Shown: piece after piece, positions 31,705 through 40,999 of the stretch
Numbering within the stretch: the first letter of the stretch is position 1
Layout of the letters: every line of letters starts with the position of its first letter
Translations under genes and position numbers: made by a program
DNA from: Cyanobacteria bacterium TGS_CYA1
GTDB lineage: Bacteria > Cyanobacteriota > Vampirovibrionia > Obscuribacterales > Obscuribacteraceae
Length of the DNA stretch: 64,000 nt
Reading direction: 5' to 3'
NCBI GenBank assembly: GCA_026129135.1
Contig: JAHCIQ010000002.1
Coordinates: 682,001-746,000 of the forward strand
Notes under the pieces: model-generated
The model's database searches: none
What the model was told of the DNA's origin: nothing
The model's input: the letters and a program-made list of their open reading frames with translations, nothing else

Positions 31705-33843
31705 ATGACTCATAAATACTTACTTGAAATCGGTACCGAAGAGCTCCCTGCTCCCCAAATCCCCATGATGCTCAATCAGCTGACGGAGTCACTGACCAAA
31801 GAGCTTACCAATTTGAATTTGACACCAAAATTGGTCAAGGGATTGTCAACGCCACGCAGATTAGTGGCAATTGTCGAGGGCTTGCCAGATAAACAACCCA
31901 CTATTAACAAGAAGGTCAAAGGACCTCCCGTTAGAACCGCTCTTGATAAGGACGGTAACCCTACCAAAGCAGCTCTTGGATTTGCCGACAAACAACACGT
32001 CGATTTCAAATCGCTCAAACAAGAAGAAGAAAAGGGCGAACTATATCTGGTGGCTGATGTCACTATTGAAGGAAAGCCCACATCTGAAGTATTGAGCCAG
32101 ATTATGCCTGGAATTATTTCGGGATTGACCAGCGAGCGTCAGATGCGCTGGGGCGATTACAGCATGAAATTCTCAAGACCGATTCGCTGGATAGTTTCAC
32201 TGTTCGACGACCAGGTGATTGAATTCGAGCTGGAGAACCTTAAAGCTGGACGCGAAACCCGCGGGCACAGAATTCTGGCACCAGGAATGGTGTCAATTGC
32301 AAGCGTGGACAAATATGCCGAAACTTTAAAATCGAAAAAAGTGTTGGTCTGTCCCAAAGAAAGAGAAGAAGCAATTACTCAGCAGGTAATCACTCTTGCA
32401 GGGTCTGTGGCTGGAAGTGCAAGACGCCTGAGTGGCTCGCTTCTGGAAGAAGTAGTCCACATAACTGAGTGGCCATGTGCCATCATAGGTGGTTACGATC
32501 CAAGCTATCTAGTCCTGCCAGATAGATTGCTCGAAACAATCATGGTGCACCACCAGCGGTACTTCCCCATAGAAGAAACCAAGAAAACAAATGGTGATTC
32601 GACTTCTCACAAAAGCAAAAAACTGCTACCTTATTTCATCGCTGTCACCAATAATGACATTGGTCAGAAAGAAAGCGCCAAAAGCGCTGTGAGACAGGGC
32701 AACGAGCGTGTTTTGAAAGCTCGCCTGGCAGATGGAAAATTCTTTTATTTCGACGATCAAAAAACCAAACTCACAGACAGAGTCGAAGCACTCAAGCAAC
32801 TTACTTTCCAGCGAGGCCTTGGAAGTTATTTCGAAAAATCGCAAAGACTGGAAAAGGCAATAGCAAAAATAGCCAAAGATGCCAATCTCGATGCGGGTCA
32901 AACAAAAAAACTAGAACAGATTGCAAAAACTTGCAAGCTAGACCTGGTCACCAATCTGGTTGGCGAATTGCCTGAACTGCAAGGCTATGTCGGCTCCTGG
33001 TATGCCCAGGAAGAAGGTCTTGGAGAAGAGGTGGCAATGGCAATCGCCGAGCACTACGCACCAAGATCGTTTGAAGATGTACCAGCGCCTTCTTTCTTAG
33101 GCCGCATCATTGCCGTGGTTGATAAGCTCGATCATCTAGTTGGATTATTTGTTCTGGGCAAACGTCCAACCGGTTCGAGCGACCCTTTTGCTTTACGCAG
33201 AAACGCTCAGGGACTGGTGGACACGTTGCTCGAGGGACTGGAATCTGGTGGCAAAACTGTTCATATAGATATCGAAGATAATGCAAAACATTTGCTCGAA
33301 CTTTATGCAGATACTAATGCTGCAAAGAAATTAGACCAAGATAAATTACTTTGTGACCTGTTTGATTTTCTCACTCAGCGCCTGAAAGCACGTTTGCTCG
33401 ATCAGAATCTGAACCGCATGATTATCGAATCTGTTCTTGCTGGCAGTCCGCTCAAAAATATTCAAGACACTAGATACAGAGCGACCATACTTGAAAAACT
33501 AGTGCAATCGCCCGAAGGACTTGGCATAGTCAGAGCCTGCGTGCGTATCGCTAATATCGTAGACAAGAAAAATCAATATCAGATTGACCAGGCAAACCTG
33601 AGCGAAACAGTCGAGAAAAAACTGTACGAAGCGATGAGAGACAAAAAATTCTCCGACGATTACAATCATAATCTGAAAATTCTCGAAGGGCTCGTACCGC
33701 ATATTGACGCCTTCTTCGACGAAGTGATGGTAAACGACCCTGACGATAAGAAACGTCAAAACAGACAGGCTTTGTTGCAAATGATTCAATCAGGTTTTTC
33801 AAATCTGGGCGATTTCAGCAAACTACAACCGCTTTTACCGTAA
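31705..33843 (+). CDS. glyS: Glycyl-tRNA synthetase beta subunit
   Basis: Beta chain of the bacterial alpha2beta2 glycyl-tRNA synthetase, which binds tRNA-Gly for charging by the alpha chain (glyQ, not in the window). The 712 residues match the family, starting YLLEIGTEELPA and containing WGDYSMKFSRPIRWI, HHQRYFP, an HD-like helical region and the C-terminal anticodon-binding domain. A TATAAT lies only 14 bases upstream of the ATG, so the leader could be very short. Its stop is 11 bases from the convergent gene. Confidence 0.97.
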   Translation: MTHKYLLEIGTEELPAPQIPMMLNQLTESLTKELTNLNLTPKLVKGLSTPRRLVAIVEGLPDKQPTINKKVKGPPVRTALDKDGNPTKAALGFADKQHVDFKSLKQEEEKGELYLVADVTIEGKPTSEVLSQIMPGIISGLTSERQMRWGDYSMKFSRPIRWIVSLFDDQVIEFELENLKAGRETRGHRILAPGMVSIASVDKYAETLKSKKVLVCPKEREEAITQQVITLAGSVAGSARRLSGSLLEEVVHITEWPCAIIGGYDPSYLVLPDRLLETIMVHHQRYFPIEETKKTNGDSTSHKSKKLLPYFIAVTNNDIGQKESAKSAVRQGNERVLKARLADGKFFYFDDQKTKLTDRVEALKQLTFQRGLGSYFEKSQRLEKAIAKIAKDANLDAGQTKKLEQIAKTCKLDLVTNLVGELPELQGYVGSWYAQEEGLGEEVAMAIAEHYAPRSFEDVPAPSFLGRIIAVVDKLDHLVGLFVLGKRPTGSSDPFALRRNAQGLVDTLLEGLESGGKTVHIDIEDNAKHLLELYADTNAAKKLDQDKLLCDLFDFLTQRLKARLLDQNLNRMIIESVLAGSPLKNIQDTRYRATILEKLVQSPEGLGIVRACVRIANIVDKKNQYQIDQANLSETVEKKLYEAMRDKKFSDDYNHNLKILEGLVPHIDAFFDEVMVNDPDDKKRQNRQALLQMIQSGFSNLGDFSKLQPLLP

Positions 33844-33854
33844 AATCTTCTCTT

Positions 33855-35093
33855 TTACTGACCTAGATTTATGGCTATCTCCGCGCCGCTTCGTTTGACT
33901 GTGAATTGAACCAGTGCCTGGCTCAAAGTCATTTTGCCCGATTGATATAACTCATACAAAACAGAAGCAGTTTCAATTATTTTGCGATCTTCTCGAAGCG
34001 CTTCAAGCAACATCACTCTAGACATCGACTGATTGTCGAGGGCTCGTCGAACCATGTCAACAAGCTCGCCGCCAGAGTCTAAGTGACGCAAAACGAAATT
34101 GCTCAAATGCGGATCTTCTTCCAGACGATTGACCAAATCATCGAACTTATCCTGAGTCAAATAGCCACCAAGACGCATGAATTCGCCAAAACCGATTTTG
34201 TTCGATTCAGGATCGATCATGCCCCTCTGTCTCAAAAATTCAAAGGGCGAAATGCTCTTGTCTTGCGCCTCTTTCAAAATCTGACAGGCGCTTTCAAGGC
34301 AAAATTGACTTTTCCAGAGCATAGACTGAAAAGCAAGCGCGAGACTAACGACTTCTTCTGGGATGGTGCCTGCATTAACCAGATATTGACCAAGCAATTG
34401 TTCATTCATTTTGGCTACTGCCACTGCTTTTTCCATCGACTCCGAATCTACAAGACCGGCTTGGACAAAAAGTTCTCCTAGCTTCACGCGAGTAAGCAAA
34501 TTGTCTGGAATGCTATTTGCAGTAGTCTCAGGAGTATCTCCCTTTTGCAATCGGTCAATTACTCTATGCCTTTGCACATGACCGGCGCGCAACTCTCGCT
34601 GCAATGCTAGAGACAGACGCAAGAAATCGTCCGAGATTCTATCCAACTGGACAAGAACCTGTCCCAGAGGCAATCCTGAATTATCTGAAATAGTAAGACC
34701 AAATTCGAGTTGTTTTTTATCTAAACAGTTTGCTTCTTGTAAAAGCTCACCCAGCCTGCTGCTTTCGGCTGCTTCTTTGTTGATTCCCACTTCAAGGAGA
34801 GCTTCAGCAAAACTCCAGCTATTCAATTTCATAGATGAAATCGCGTTTTTCGCCTGATCAACATCGATAATTTGATCACGCAACATCGATTGCGCTTCGA
34901 CCACCGACTGCACCACATTTTGTGGCACCAGTCCTAGTAGTGTAAGAGTCTTTCCAAGCGGCATGGCTGTAAAGGAGGAGATTTTCAATCCTTGTTCCAT
35001 CTGCTCGCGGCTGACGATGCCGAATTCCAGTAACAGCTCTCCAAGCTTGTAATCGAACGGAACGCTGTTAGACACTGCCTTTACTCCATGCAC
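33855..35093 (-). CDS. Tandem MshEN/GspE N-terminal-like domain protein
   Basis: A 412-residue soluble protein. Four copies of a roughly 60-residue unit are visible: YKLGELLLEFGIVSREQMEQ (from 15), SRLGELLQEANCLDKKQLE (from 112), VKLGELFVQAGLVDSESME (from 205) and a diverged IGFGEFMRLGGYLTQDKFD (from 300). The unit is the MshEN/T2SSE N-terminal fold, which in some type II and type IV pilus ATPases binds c-di-GMP. No ATPase domain follows, so it is a free multi-domain adaptor. The start is GTG 35093, or GTG 35075 with GGAG upstream. Confidence 0.8.
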   Translation of the reverse strand: MHGVKAVSNSVPFDYKLGELLLEFGIVSREQMEQGLKISSFTAMPLGKTLTLLGLVPQNVVQSVVEAQSMLRDQIIDVDQAKNAISSMKLNSWSFAEALLEVGINKEAAESSRLGELLQEANCLDKKQLEFGLTISDNSGLPLGQVLVQLDRISDDFLRLSLALQRELRAGHVQRHRVIDRLQKGDTPETTANSIPDNLLTRVKLGELFVQAGLVDSESMEKAVAVAKMNEQLLGQYLVNAGTIPEEVVSLALAFQSMLWKSQFCLESACQILKEAQDKSISPFEFLRQRGMIDPESNKIGFGEFMRLGGYLTQDKFDDLVNRLEEDPHLSNFVLRHLDSGGELVDMVRRALDNQSMSRVMLLEALREDRKIIETASVLYELYQSGKMTLSQALVQFTVKRSGAEIAINLGQ

Positions 35094-35218
35094 GACAATA
35101 AGGCCTCTTATAAATTGGGACGCCTGAAACCGGTTTCTACCGACTCTTACAGCCGAATTCTAGCGTATTTTCACTGACAATGTCGACCGCCTATCGAGTC
35201 TGTTTTAGAATTAACAGA

Positions 35219-36130
35219 ATGAAGATACACACAAAAAAAGCGCTTTACTTTCTCCTGTTTGTTTTGCTTTGGAACTCACCGCAAATACAAGCTGCAGAAG
35301 CAGAAAACAAATCGGAACAAAAAACAGAAGTTGACAATTCCAAGTTGAAAGACTGGGAAAAGTCTCGCAACGAGGCTTTCCTTGAGATTTATAAAAATGG
35401 CAATATTTTGCGCGGCATCGAAAAACTCGAGCAGTCAATCAGCGAAGCGAAAAAATCAAATGCCGCTTCCCAAGATATCCTCAAGCTCTACAGACTTTAT
35501 TTGTCTTACTGTGGTCGTGTCAAAAATTTCGATTTAGCGCTGAATGCTTACCAAGGCATTATCGAATATGCCGAGAAGACTGGAAATATAGAGATGCGCG
35601 ATGGCTATTTAATCACCCTCGCCTATCTTGAATTCGATTTGCACCACTATGAAAAAACTGTGGAATACGCTCAAAAGGCACTTCAAAGCGCCGCAAAAAC
35701 TAGAGGAGAGCATTTTCCAGGGCTTATCAGAGGATACGAACTGGTTGGCTCGGCCCAACTCAAACTCAAGAATCTGGCTCTGGCAAAAGAAAATTTCAAA
35801 AAATCGCTTGAGATTTCAAACTCGACTTTTGCTTTGCATTACCAGGGCAGTGTCGGTCTCGACTATTGGGGACTGGGCTTGATTGCCGAAGAAGAAGGCG
35901 ACAAGAAACTTGCACTTGAATATTTTCAGAAAGCCAAAGAGAAATCAGACGAAATCATTCACAGGTCGAGCGTCATCACCAAGGCTAACGGCATAAATGA
36001 ATCGCTCAAAAATGACCAATATCTGACTCGAGTCAGTGACGAATTGAGCGGAGTCGAACGCGATTTCATATATAAGGACATCGATAAAGACATAGAGCGG
36101 GTGAAAAGCCCTTCAACGCCCAAAGAATAA
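35219..36130 (+). CDS. Secreted TPR protein
   Basis: I prefer the ATG at 35219 because it gives a clean signal peptide (MKIHTKKALYFLLFVLLWNS, cleavage near QAAEA); an upstream ATG at 35180 would add 13 residues. The 303-residue product has about five TPR-like helical pairs between residues 55 and 265, for example YEKTVEYAQKALQSAAKT and LAKENFKKSLEIS. It is probably a periplasmic interaction scaffold. It is divergent from the MshEN-repeat gene. Confidence 0.8.
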   Translation: MKIHTKKALYFLLFVLLWNSPQIQAAEAENKSEQKTEVDNSKLKDWEKSRNEAFLEIYKNGNILRGIEKLEQSISEAKKSNAASQDILKLYRLYLSYCGRVKNFDLALNAYQGIIEYAEKTGNIEMRDGYLITLAYLEFDLHHYEKTVEYAQKALQSAAKTRGEHFPGLIRGYELVGSAQLKLKNLALAKENFKKSLEISNSTFALHYQGSVGLDYWGLGLIAEEEGDKKLALEYFQKAKEKSDEIIHRSSVITKANGINESLKNDQYLTRVSDELSGVERDFIYKDIDKDIERVKSPSTPKE

Positions 36131-36271
36131 GGATCTAGTGAATTCACTTGCATTTTTCTGAGATTCGTCTTATCTTTAGATGAGCTTGACAACGGCGCAT
36201 GTTTTTAATTATCGACCTTCCCTAAATCCCTAAACCCGTTCATACTCCCTTGCTCCTGACACGAGAGTGCT

Positions 36272-37156
36272 ATGGCTAAAAGCAACGAGATCTGGAAGGC
36301 TGCTTATAGTGACATGCGCGTGCAAAAGCGTAGAACTTTAGCTGCTGCCCCTAATAATATCGATTCATTGAATCTGCCCGATGCAGACGATATCTTTCAA
36401 GTGGTGTCTTACGCCCCACAGCAAACACCAGTCGATGCAGATCCCAATCAAACAGTTCCACAGTTAAATGCAATAGGTGGAGTGTTCGCCCGTTATCTGC
36501 ACGAAGTACAAATGCAAGGCACTAATCCTGATGTAGCAATTTATAAATTGATTCGCGAAAACCAGGTTCTTTTATTTTGCCAGTCAAACGCCACAAACAA
36601 TTCATTCAGAGATTTCGGCGCCAGACTGATGCCAGGACTGGCTCGTCGCGGTGCCACGCATCTGGTAATAGAACAACCCAAAGTTTACTCAGAAGATTAT
36701 TCAAAACTTTTATTAGAAGCAGAAAAAGCTGGAATAAAAGTAGAATCGATTTCTACAAACGACACAGATCTGAGCAAACTGGCAATAACAGCTCTGGCTG
36801 CCATCTCCAAAGCCCTCTGGAATCCTTCGGCAAGAGTTATATTCTGGGGTGGAAACTCTTTTCTGCAAAGACGCATAAACGAAAAATCTTTGTCTGATTA
36901 TTTGCGCGAGAATCACATCAAAGCAGCCTCCATAAATGGTGTCAGCATAGCAGCCGAACATGGCTCACATCGCTACCTATTAACTGAATTGATTTCACTT
37001 TTAGACGATGCCCGAATAGTAGATACCAAAAAAGCACCAATTATTTCTCGCTGCATTTACGACGCAAGCTCTTCTAACAAAGGCACTCTGTGGGGCGATT
37101 TCGACTATGTCTATATCGCAGGCAAGGACGATCTTGTGAGCAGACCAAAAATCTAA
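36272..37156 (+). CDS. Hypothetical soluble protein, 294 aa
   Basis: Not recognised. There is no signal peptide. The central region (about 88-200) has the alternating strand/helix pattern of a Rossmann-like fold (QVLLFCQSNA, GATHLVIEQP, ARVIFWGGNS). A glimpse of resemblance to TIKI/ChaN-type hydrolases was not strong enough to call because the conserved Glu/His pair at the start is missing. It is convergent with the TPR gene at 37162, five bases apart. Confidence 0.65.
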   Translation: MAKSNEIWKAAYSDMRVQKRRTLAAAPNNIDSLNLPDADDIFQVVSYAPQQTPVDADPNQTVPQLNAIGGVFARYLHEVQMQGTNPDVAIYKLIRENQVLLFCQSNATNNSFRDFGARLMPGLARRGATHLVIEQPKVYSEDYSKLLLEAEKAGIKVESISTNDTDLSKLAITALAAISKALWNPSARVIFWGGNSFLQRRINEKSLSDYLRENHIKAASINGVSIAAEHGSHRYLLTELISLLDDARIVDTKKAPIISRCIYDASSSNKGTLWGDFDYVYIAGKDDLVSRPKI

Positions 37157-37161
37157 CGATT

Positions 37162-37785
37162 TTAATAACTATCTTGAATCATATAGATTTTGATTCTGTC
37201 GATGTCTTCTATTGTCGACTTACACTCAAAAGGTGCATATTTTTCTGAGAACTTCAAAATTTCTTTTTGAACCTCAATTGCTTCTTTATACTTTTTCTGT
37301 GCAACCAGGACTTCTGAAACTCTTTCAGACGTTCCAATGAACCAGAGATCTTTGGGCACCTTTTTTACATCTTCCACTGCTTCTTTCGCTAACCGCTCGG
37401 CTTCAACAAAGCGCGACTGCCGCATAAGATCGTTGAAATAACTCATGTTAGCAACCAAAGTTGGATGAGCTGCCGGACCCAACTCTTTCTTTCGCACATC
37501 CAACGCCATTTTATAAAATCGATCGGCTTTCTTAAATTGACCTTTCCAACTACAAGTAACGGCGAATTTCAAGGCTGTTTCGCTTCCGGCGAGATCCGAC
37601 TTTATTTCAGATTCATCGCATGACAAAATTAGGCCCAAATGTGGATCAATAGGTTTTTGATATTGAACCTGCTTAGTCTTGGGTTCTGAATTATGGGAAA
37701 AATGTGTTGCAAAATAGCCGCCTGTCAATGCAAGCGATATTAATGCAGCAGAGAAGCCAACTTTAAGCAAATCAAGGTCCTCCAT
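37162..37785 (-). CDS. Membrane-anchored TPR protein, 207 aa
   Basis: One N-terminal helix (about 8-28) anchors a periplasmic domain with three TPR-like pairs (about 68-190), including FKKADRFYKMALDVRKKELG and YKEAIEVQKEILKFSEKY, which match kinesin-light-chain-type TPRs. No enzymatic motif. A scaffold of unknown partner. The 210 bases upstream hold no gene, but include the terminator of korAB. Confidence 0.75.
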   Translation of the reverse strand: MEDLDLLKVGFSAALISLALTGGYFATHFSHNSEPKTKQVQYQKPIDPHLGLILSCDESEIKSDLAGSETALKFAVTCSWKGQFKKADRFYKMALDVRKKELGPAAHPTLVANMSYFNDLMRQSRFVEAERLAKEAVEDVKKVPKDLWFIGTSERVSEVLVAQKKYKEAIEVQKEILKFSEKYAPFECKSTIEDIDRIKIYMIQDSY

Positions 37786-37931
37786 TTTGATAATAAACTA
37801 GAAATTTGTTCTGACAAGCATGAGTTTTGAGTTCAGGTCATCTGACAAAGCTCATACTGCACGGGTCACGTTACCCCTTCAATGTGAGCGCGGTCAGGAG
37901 AAACTGGGTTATACTTTTCGACGGTTCATAA

Positions 37932-37963
37932 GAAAAAGGCGAGGCTTAAATGAAAGCCCCGCC
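37932..37963 (-). terminator. Rho-independent terminator after korB
   Basis: On the minus strand GGCGGGGCTT and AAGCCTCGCC form a 10-bp stem (one mismatch) with a 6-base loop, followed by TTTTTC. It lies about 30 bases after the korB stop, ending the korA-korB unit. Confidence 0.85.
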
Positions 37964-37995
37964 CATTTGTTATCGCTCTTATCGATGAACTAGAT

Positions 37996-39057
37996 CTACA
38001 TCAATGCAGCCATGATTTCATCGAGTGCCGCTTTTGGCGGACGCAATTCATCAGATTTAAGTCTAGACAAAGGCGTGTCTACCATGTCGAGGACCTGACC
38101 GAAGTTTTGTGATTCTTCGTTGATATAGAGCAAGCCTGTGAGCAAGTGTCCTTCTTTGTGCGCTTGCGAGATAGCACGTTCAGCAGCATTTCTGTCAGTA
38201 GGATCATAATCCTGACCAAGTTTCTTCAACTGTAAGTGCGAACCGTCATGCAACTCGACTGTACGAACTTCGCCTTCTTGGTAGTCGACAGTGATTTGTT
38301 CGTAAAAAGGAACATAACCTAACTCGTGCAAAGGAGTATCGGTTTCTTTCACTTTCTTGTAGCTCTTGGATGAACCTTCGTGGTTGTTGAAAGTCACACA
38401 GGGGCTGATTACATCAAGTATCGCGGTGCCGCGATGCGAGATAGCAGCTTTCAAAAGAGCTACCAGTTGCTTGGGGTCGCCTGCAAAGGAACGACCGACG
38501 AAACTGCAGCCAAGTTCGATGGCAAGACCGCAAAGGTCTATTGCATTCAAGTGGTTAGCTGTTCCGTCTTTGAGCTTGGAGCCTTGATCCGCGGTGGCAG
38601 AGAATTGACCTTTGGTCAAGCCGTAGACGCCGTTGTCCTCGCAGACATAAACGATTGGAATATTTCTGCGAATCATGTGGCAGAACTGACCAAGACCGAT
38701 ACTTGCTGTATCGCCGTCACCAGAAACTCCAACATAAATCATTTTGTGATTGGCAAGATATGCTCCAGTCGCGACTGATGGCATTCTTCCGTGAACGGAG
38801 TTGAAACCATGCGAGCGCGAAAGGAAATAAGCTGGTGTCTTACTCGAACAACCGATACCACTCAATTTGGCTACTTGATGCGGTTCGACGTTCAATTCCC
38901 AGAAAGCTTTTATGAGCTGACTTGTGATTGCGTCGTGACCACAACCATCGCAAAGTGTGGATGGTGAGCCTTTGTAATCGGCGAGGGTCAATCCAAGCTT
39001 GTTGGTTTGAGGAGCTTTAGGAGCTGGTGCTGCGGGGGATGTATCTGCTGTAACCAT
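37996..39057 (-). CDS. korB: 2-oxoacid:ferredoxin oxidoreductase, beta subunit
   Basis: TPP and [4Fe-4S] subunit of a 2-oxoglutarate-type ferredoxin oxidoreductase, which oxidatively decarboxylates 2-oxoacids to acyl-CoA and reduces ferredoxin. The 353 residues include cluster cysteines Cys36 and Cys39 (LCDGCGHD), a third in GIGCSSK and a fourth in SPCVTFNN, and the TPP motif GDGDTASIG...NGVYG. The start shares one base with the korA stop (TAATG). The exact 2-oxoacid cannot be told; 2-oxoglutarate is likeliest by subunit layout. Confidence 0.93.
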   Translation of the reverse strand: MVTADTSPAAPAPKAPQTNKLGLTLADYKGSPSTLCDGCGHDAITSQLIKAFWELNVEPHQVAKLSGIGCSSKTPAYFLSRSHGFNSVHGRMPSVATGAYLANHKMIYVGVSGDGDTASIGLGQFCHMIRRNIPIVYVCEDNGVYGLTKGQFSATADQGSKLKDGTANHLNAIDLCGLAIELGCSFVGRSFAGDPKQLVALLKAAISHRGTAILDVISPCVTFNNHEGSSKSYKKVKETDTPLHELGYVPFYEQITVDYQEGEVRTVELHDGSHLQLKKLGQDYDPTDRNAAERAISQAHKEGHLLTGLLYINEESQNFGQVLDMVDTPLSRLKSDELRPPKAALDEIMAALM

Positions 39058-40892
39058 TATTTTTTCTCCTGCTCTTTTTTCAAAATGCTGTCGGTGATGA
39101 ATTGAGCATCAATCGGCATACCAGTGTAATGGGTAACCGGAACCAGCTTGGGTGCGAGTTCTGGGTAATCCATGATAATTAGCTTTTGCAATTGTGCGTC
39201 GCGGTTTTGTTCGACAACAAAAACTCTGTCGTGGCTGTTTACGAAATCGACGATCTCCTGACTTATAGGAAGCGATCTCAAACGCAAATAGCTTGTTGGT
39301 GTTTTTGCATCTTTAAGCTGGTCACGGCTTTCAAGAACAGCGAAATCGCTTGAACCAAAAGCGATGATACCAACTTTAGCACCCGAAACTTTGTCGATTA
39401 CTGGTTTGGGCATTATCTTGCGGGCGGTCTCTGTCTTCTTGTTCAAACGATCCATCAAATTGACATAATCGCTCGAGCGCTCGGAGTAAAGAGCATCTTC
39501 GTTGTGGCCCGAACCCCGAGTGAAATAAGCTGCTTTAGGATGCTCAGTACCAGGTATGGTTCTATAAGGAATTCCATCTCCGTCCACATCTTTGTAGCGC
39601 GAGAATCCACCAAGTTTTTCGAGTTCTTCTTTAGAAAGAACTTTGCCTCTGTCCATCGGAGTGGTTGGATATGTGAAAGGATCAGACATCCAGTTGTTCA
39701 TTCCAAGATCGAGATCAGTCAGTACAAAGACTGGCTGTTGAAGGCGTTCTGCAAGGTTGAAAGCTTCAAGAGCGAAGTCGAAACACTCACCGACCGATCC
39801 AGGCAAGAGCACAGGATGCTTGGTGTCACCGTGCGAGAGCAAATATGTAGCCATCAAGTCGGCTTGCGATGTACGAGTGGGAAGTCCGGTTGATGGACCG
39901 ACACGTTGTACGTCGAAAATCACGGTGGGGATTTCGGTGAAATAACCAAATCCGGCAAACTCAGCCATGAGCGAAATACCAGGACCCGATGTCGATGTCA
40001 TCGAGCGAGCACCTGCCCAGCCAGCTCCAAGAGCCATTCCGACTGCTGCCAGTTCGTCTTCGGCCTGAACTACAGCGTAGGTAGCTTTCTCTGTCTTCTT
40101 GTCTTTGCGGTACTGCTCAAGATAATCGATCAGTTGTTCGCAAAGGCTGGACGAAGGGGTGATGGGATACCAGGTCACAACTGAAACTCCAGCGAACATG
40201 CAACCAAGAGCTGCAGCTCCGTTTCCGTCGATGATGATTTTGCCTTTGGTTTTGTCCAGGCGCTCGACTTTGAAGGGGTCGATTTTTTTGATATTTTCTT
40301 GAGCCCATTTGCGTCCTTGCATCGCGGCATTGACGTTCAATGTGATTGCTTTTTCTTTGCCTTCGAACTGTTGGGCGATGGCTTTGTCGATTTCAGCTTG
40401 ATCGATTTCGAGAATGTGTGCCACCACACCTACATAGATGATGTTGGTCAAAAGCTTACGTAGCTTGATATTCTCGGTGGCTTCGACCGCCAGTTGCGAG
40501 AATGGAACCAGATAATGAATGACGTCCTGTCTCACTTTATCTAGATTGAGTTCAACCGGGCTTATGCAAACTGCGCCTTTGGGCAAAGACTTAACGTCTT
40601 CGACTGCAGTTTGTGGGTTCATCGCAACCAGAATGTCTACGTGCTCAGTGCGAGCTACATAGCCATTTTTGTTGACACGGATGGTGAACCAGGTCGGCAG
40701 ACCCATGATGTTCGAGGGAAAGAGATTTTTTCCGGATACCGGAATTCCCATTTGAAAAATAGAGCGCATGAGCACCGTATTTGATGATTGGCTTCCTGAG
40801 CCGTTTACGGTGGCTACGTGGATAGAAAATTCGTTGATTTTCTGCCCTTTGCTTTCAATAGTTTCTTTGCTATTTGCAGCTAATGTATTCAC
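39057..40892 (-). CDS. korA: 2-oxoacid:ferredoxin oxidoreductase, fused gamma-alpha subunit
   Basis: Partner of korB. The 611 residues begin with the gamma domain (about 20-200, GSGSQSSNTVLMRS) fused to the alpha domain (about 218-600) with YPITPSSSL (242-250), the usual active-site loop of this family. GTG start at 40892 with AAGG nine bases upstream. No ferredoxin domain or delta subunit is encoded, so a separate ferredoxin must accept electrons; the cytochrome b-ferredoxin at 9083 is a conceivable sink. First gene of a two-gene operon with a clear terminator. Confidence 0.94.
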   Translation of the reverse strand: MNTLAANSKETIESKGQKINEFSIHVATVNGSGSQSSNTVLMRSIFQMGIPVSGKNLFPSNIMGLPTWFTIRVNKNGYVARTEHVDILVAMNPQTAVEDVKSLPKGAVCISPVELNLDKVRQDVIHYLVPFSQLAVEATENIKLRKLLTNIIYVGVVAHILEIDQAEIDKAIAQQFEGKEKAITLNVNAAMQGRKWAQENIKKIDPFKVERLDKTKGKIIIDGNGAAALGCMFAGVSVVTWYPITPSSSLCEQLIDYLEQYRKDKKTEKATYAVVQAEDELAAVGMALGAGWAGARSMTSTSGPGISLMAEFAGFGYFTEIPTVIFDVQRVGPSTGLPTRTSQADLMATYLLSHGDTKHPVLLPGSVGECFDFALEAFNLAERLQQPVFVLTDLDLGMNNWMSDPFTYPTTPMDRGKVLSKEELEKLGGFSRYKDVDGDGIPYRTIPGTEHPKAAYFTRGSGHNEDALYSERSSDYVNLMDRLNKKTETARKIMPKPVIDKVSGAKVGIIAFGSSDFAVLESRDQLKDAKTPTSYLRLRSLPISQEIVDFVNSHDRVFVVEQNRDAQLQKLIIMDYPELAPKLVPVTHYTGMPIDAQFITDSILKKEQEKK

Positions 40893-40999
40893 GTTTAATT
40901 ACCTTGAAATGGCGTTGTTTCGACTTTACAAGTCTAACAAGCAATGCTTCAAGCAAGGCACGATTTAGTCAAATCTATATAGTTCGTAAAAGAGTTAAA

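Noticed and set aside
36272-37156. TIKI/ChaN-type hydrolase
   Set aside because: Only a vague strand-helix resemblance; the conserved Glu and His pair at the domain start could not be found.
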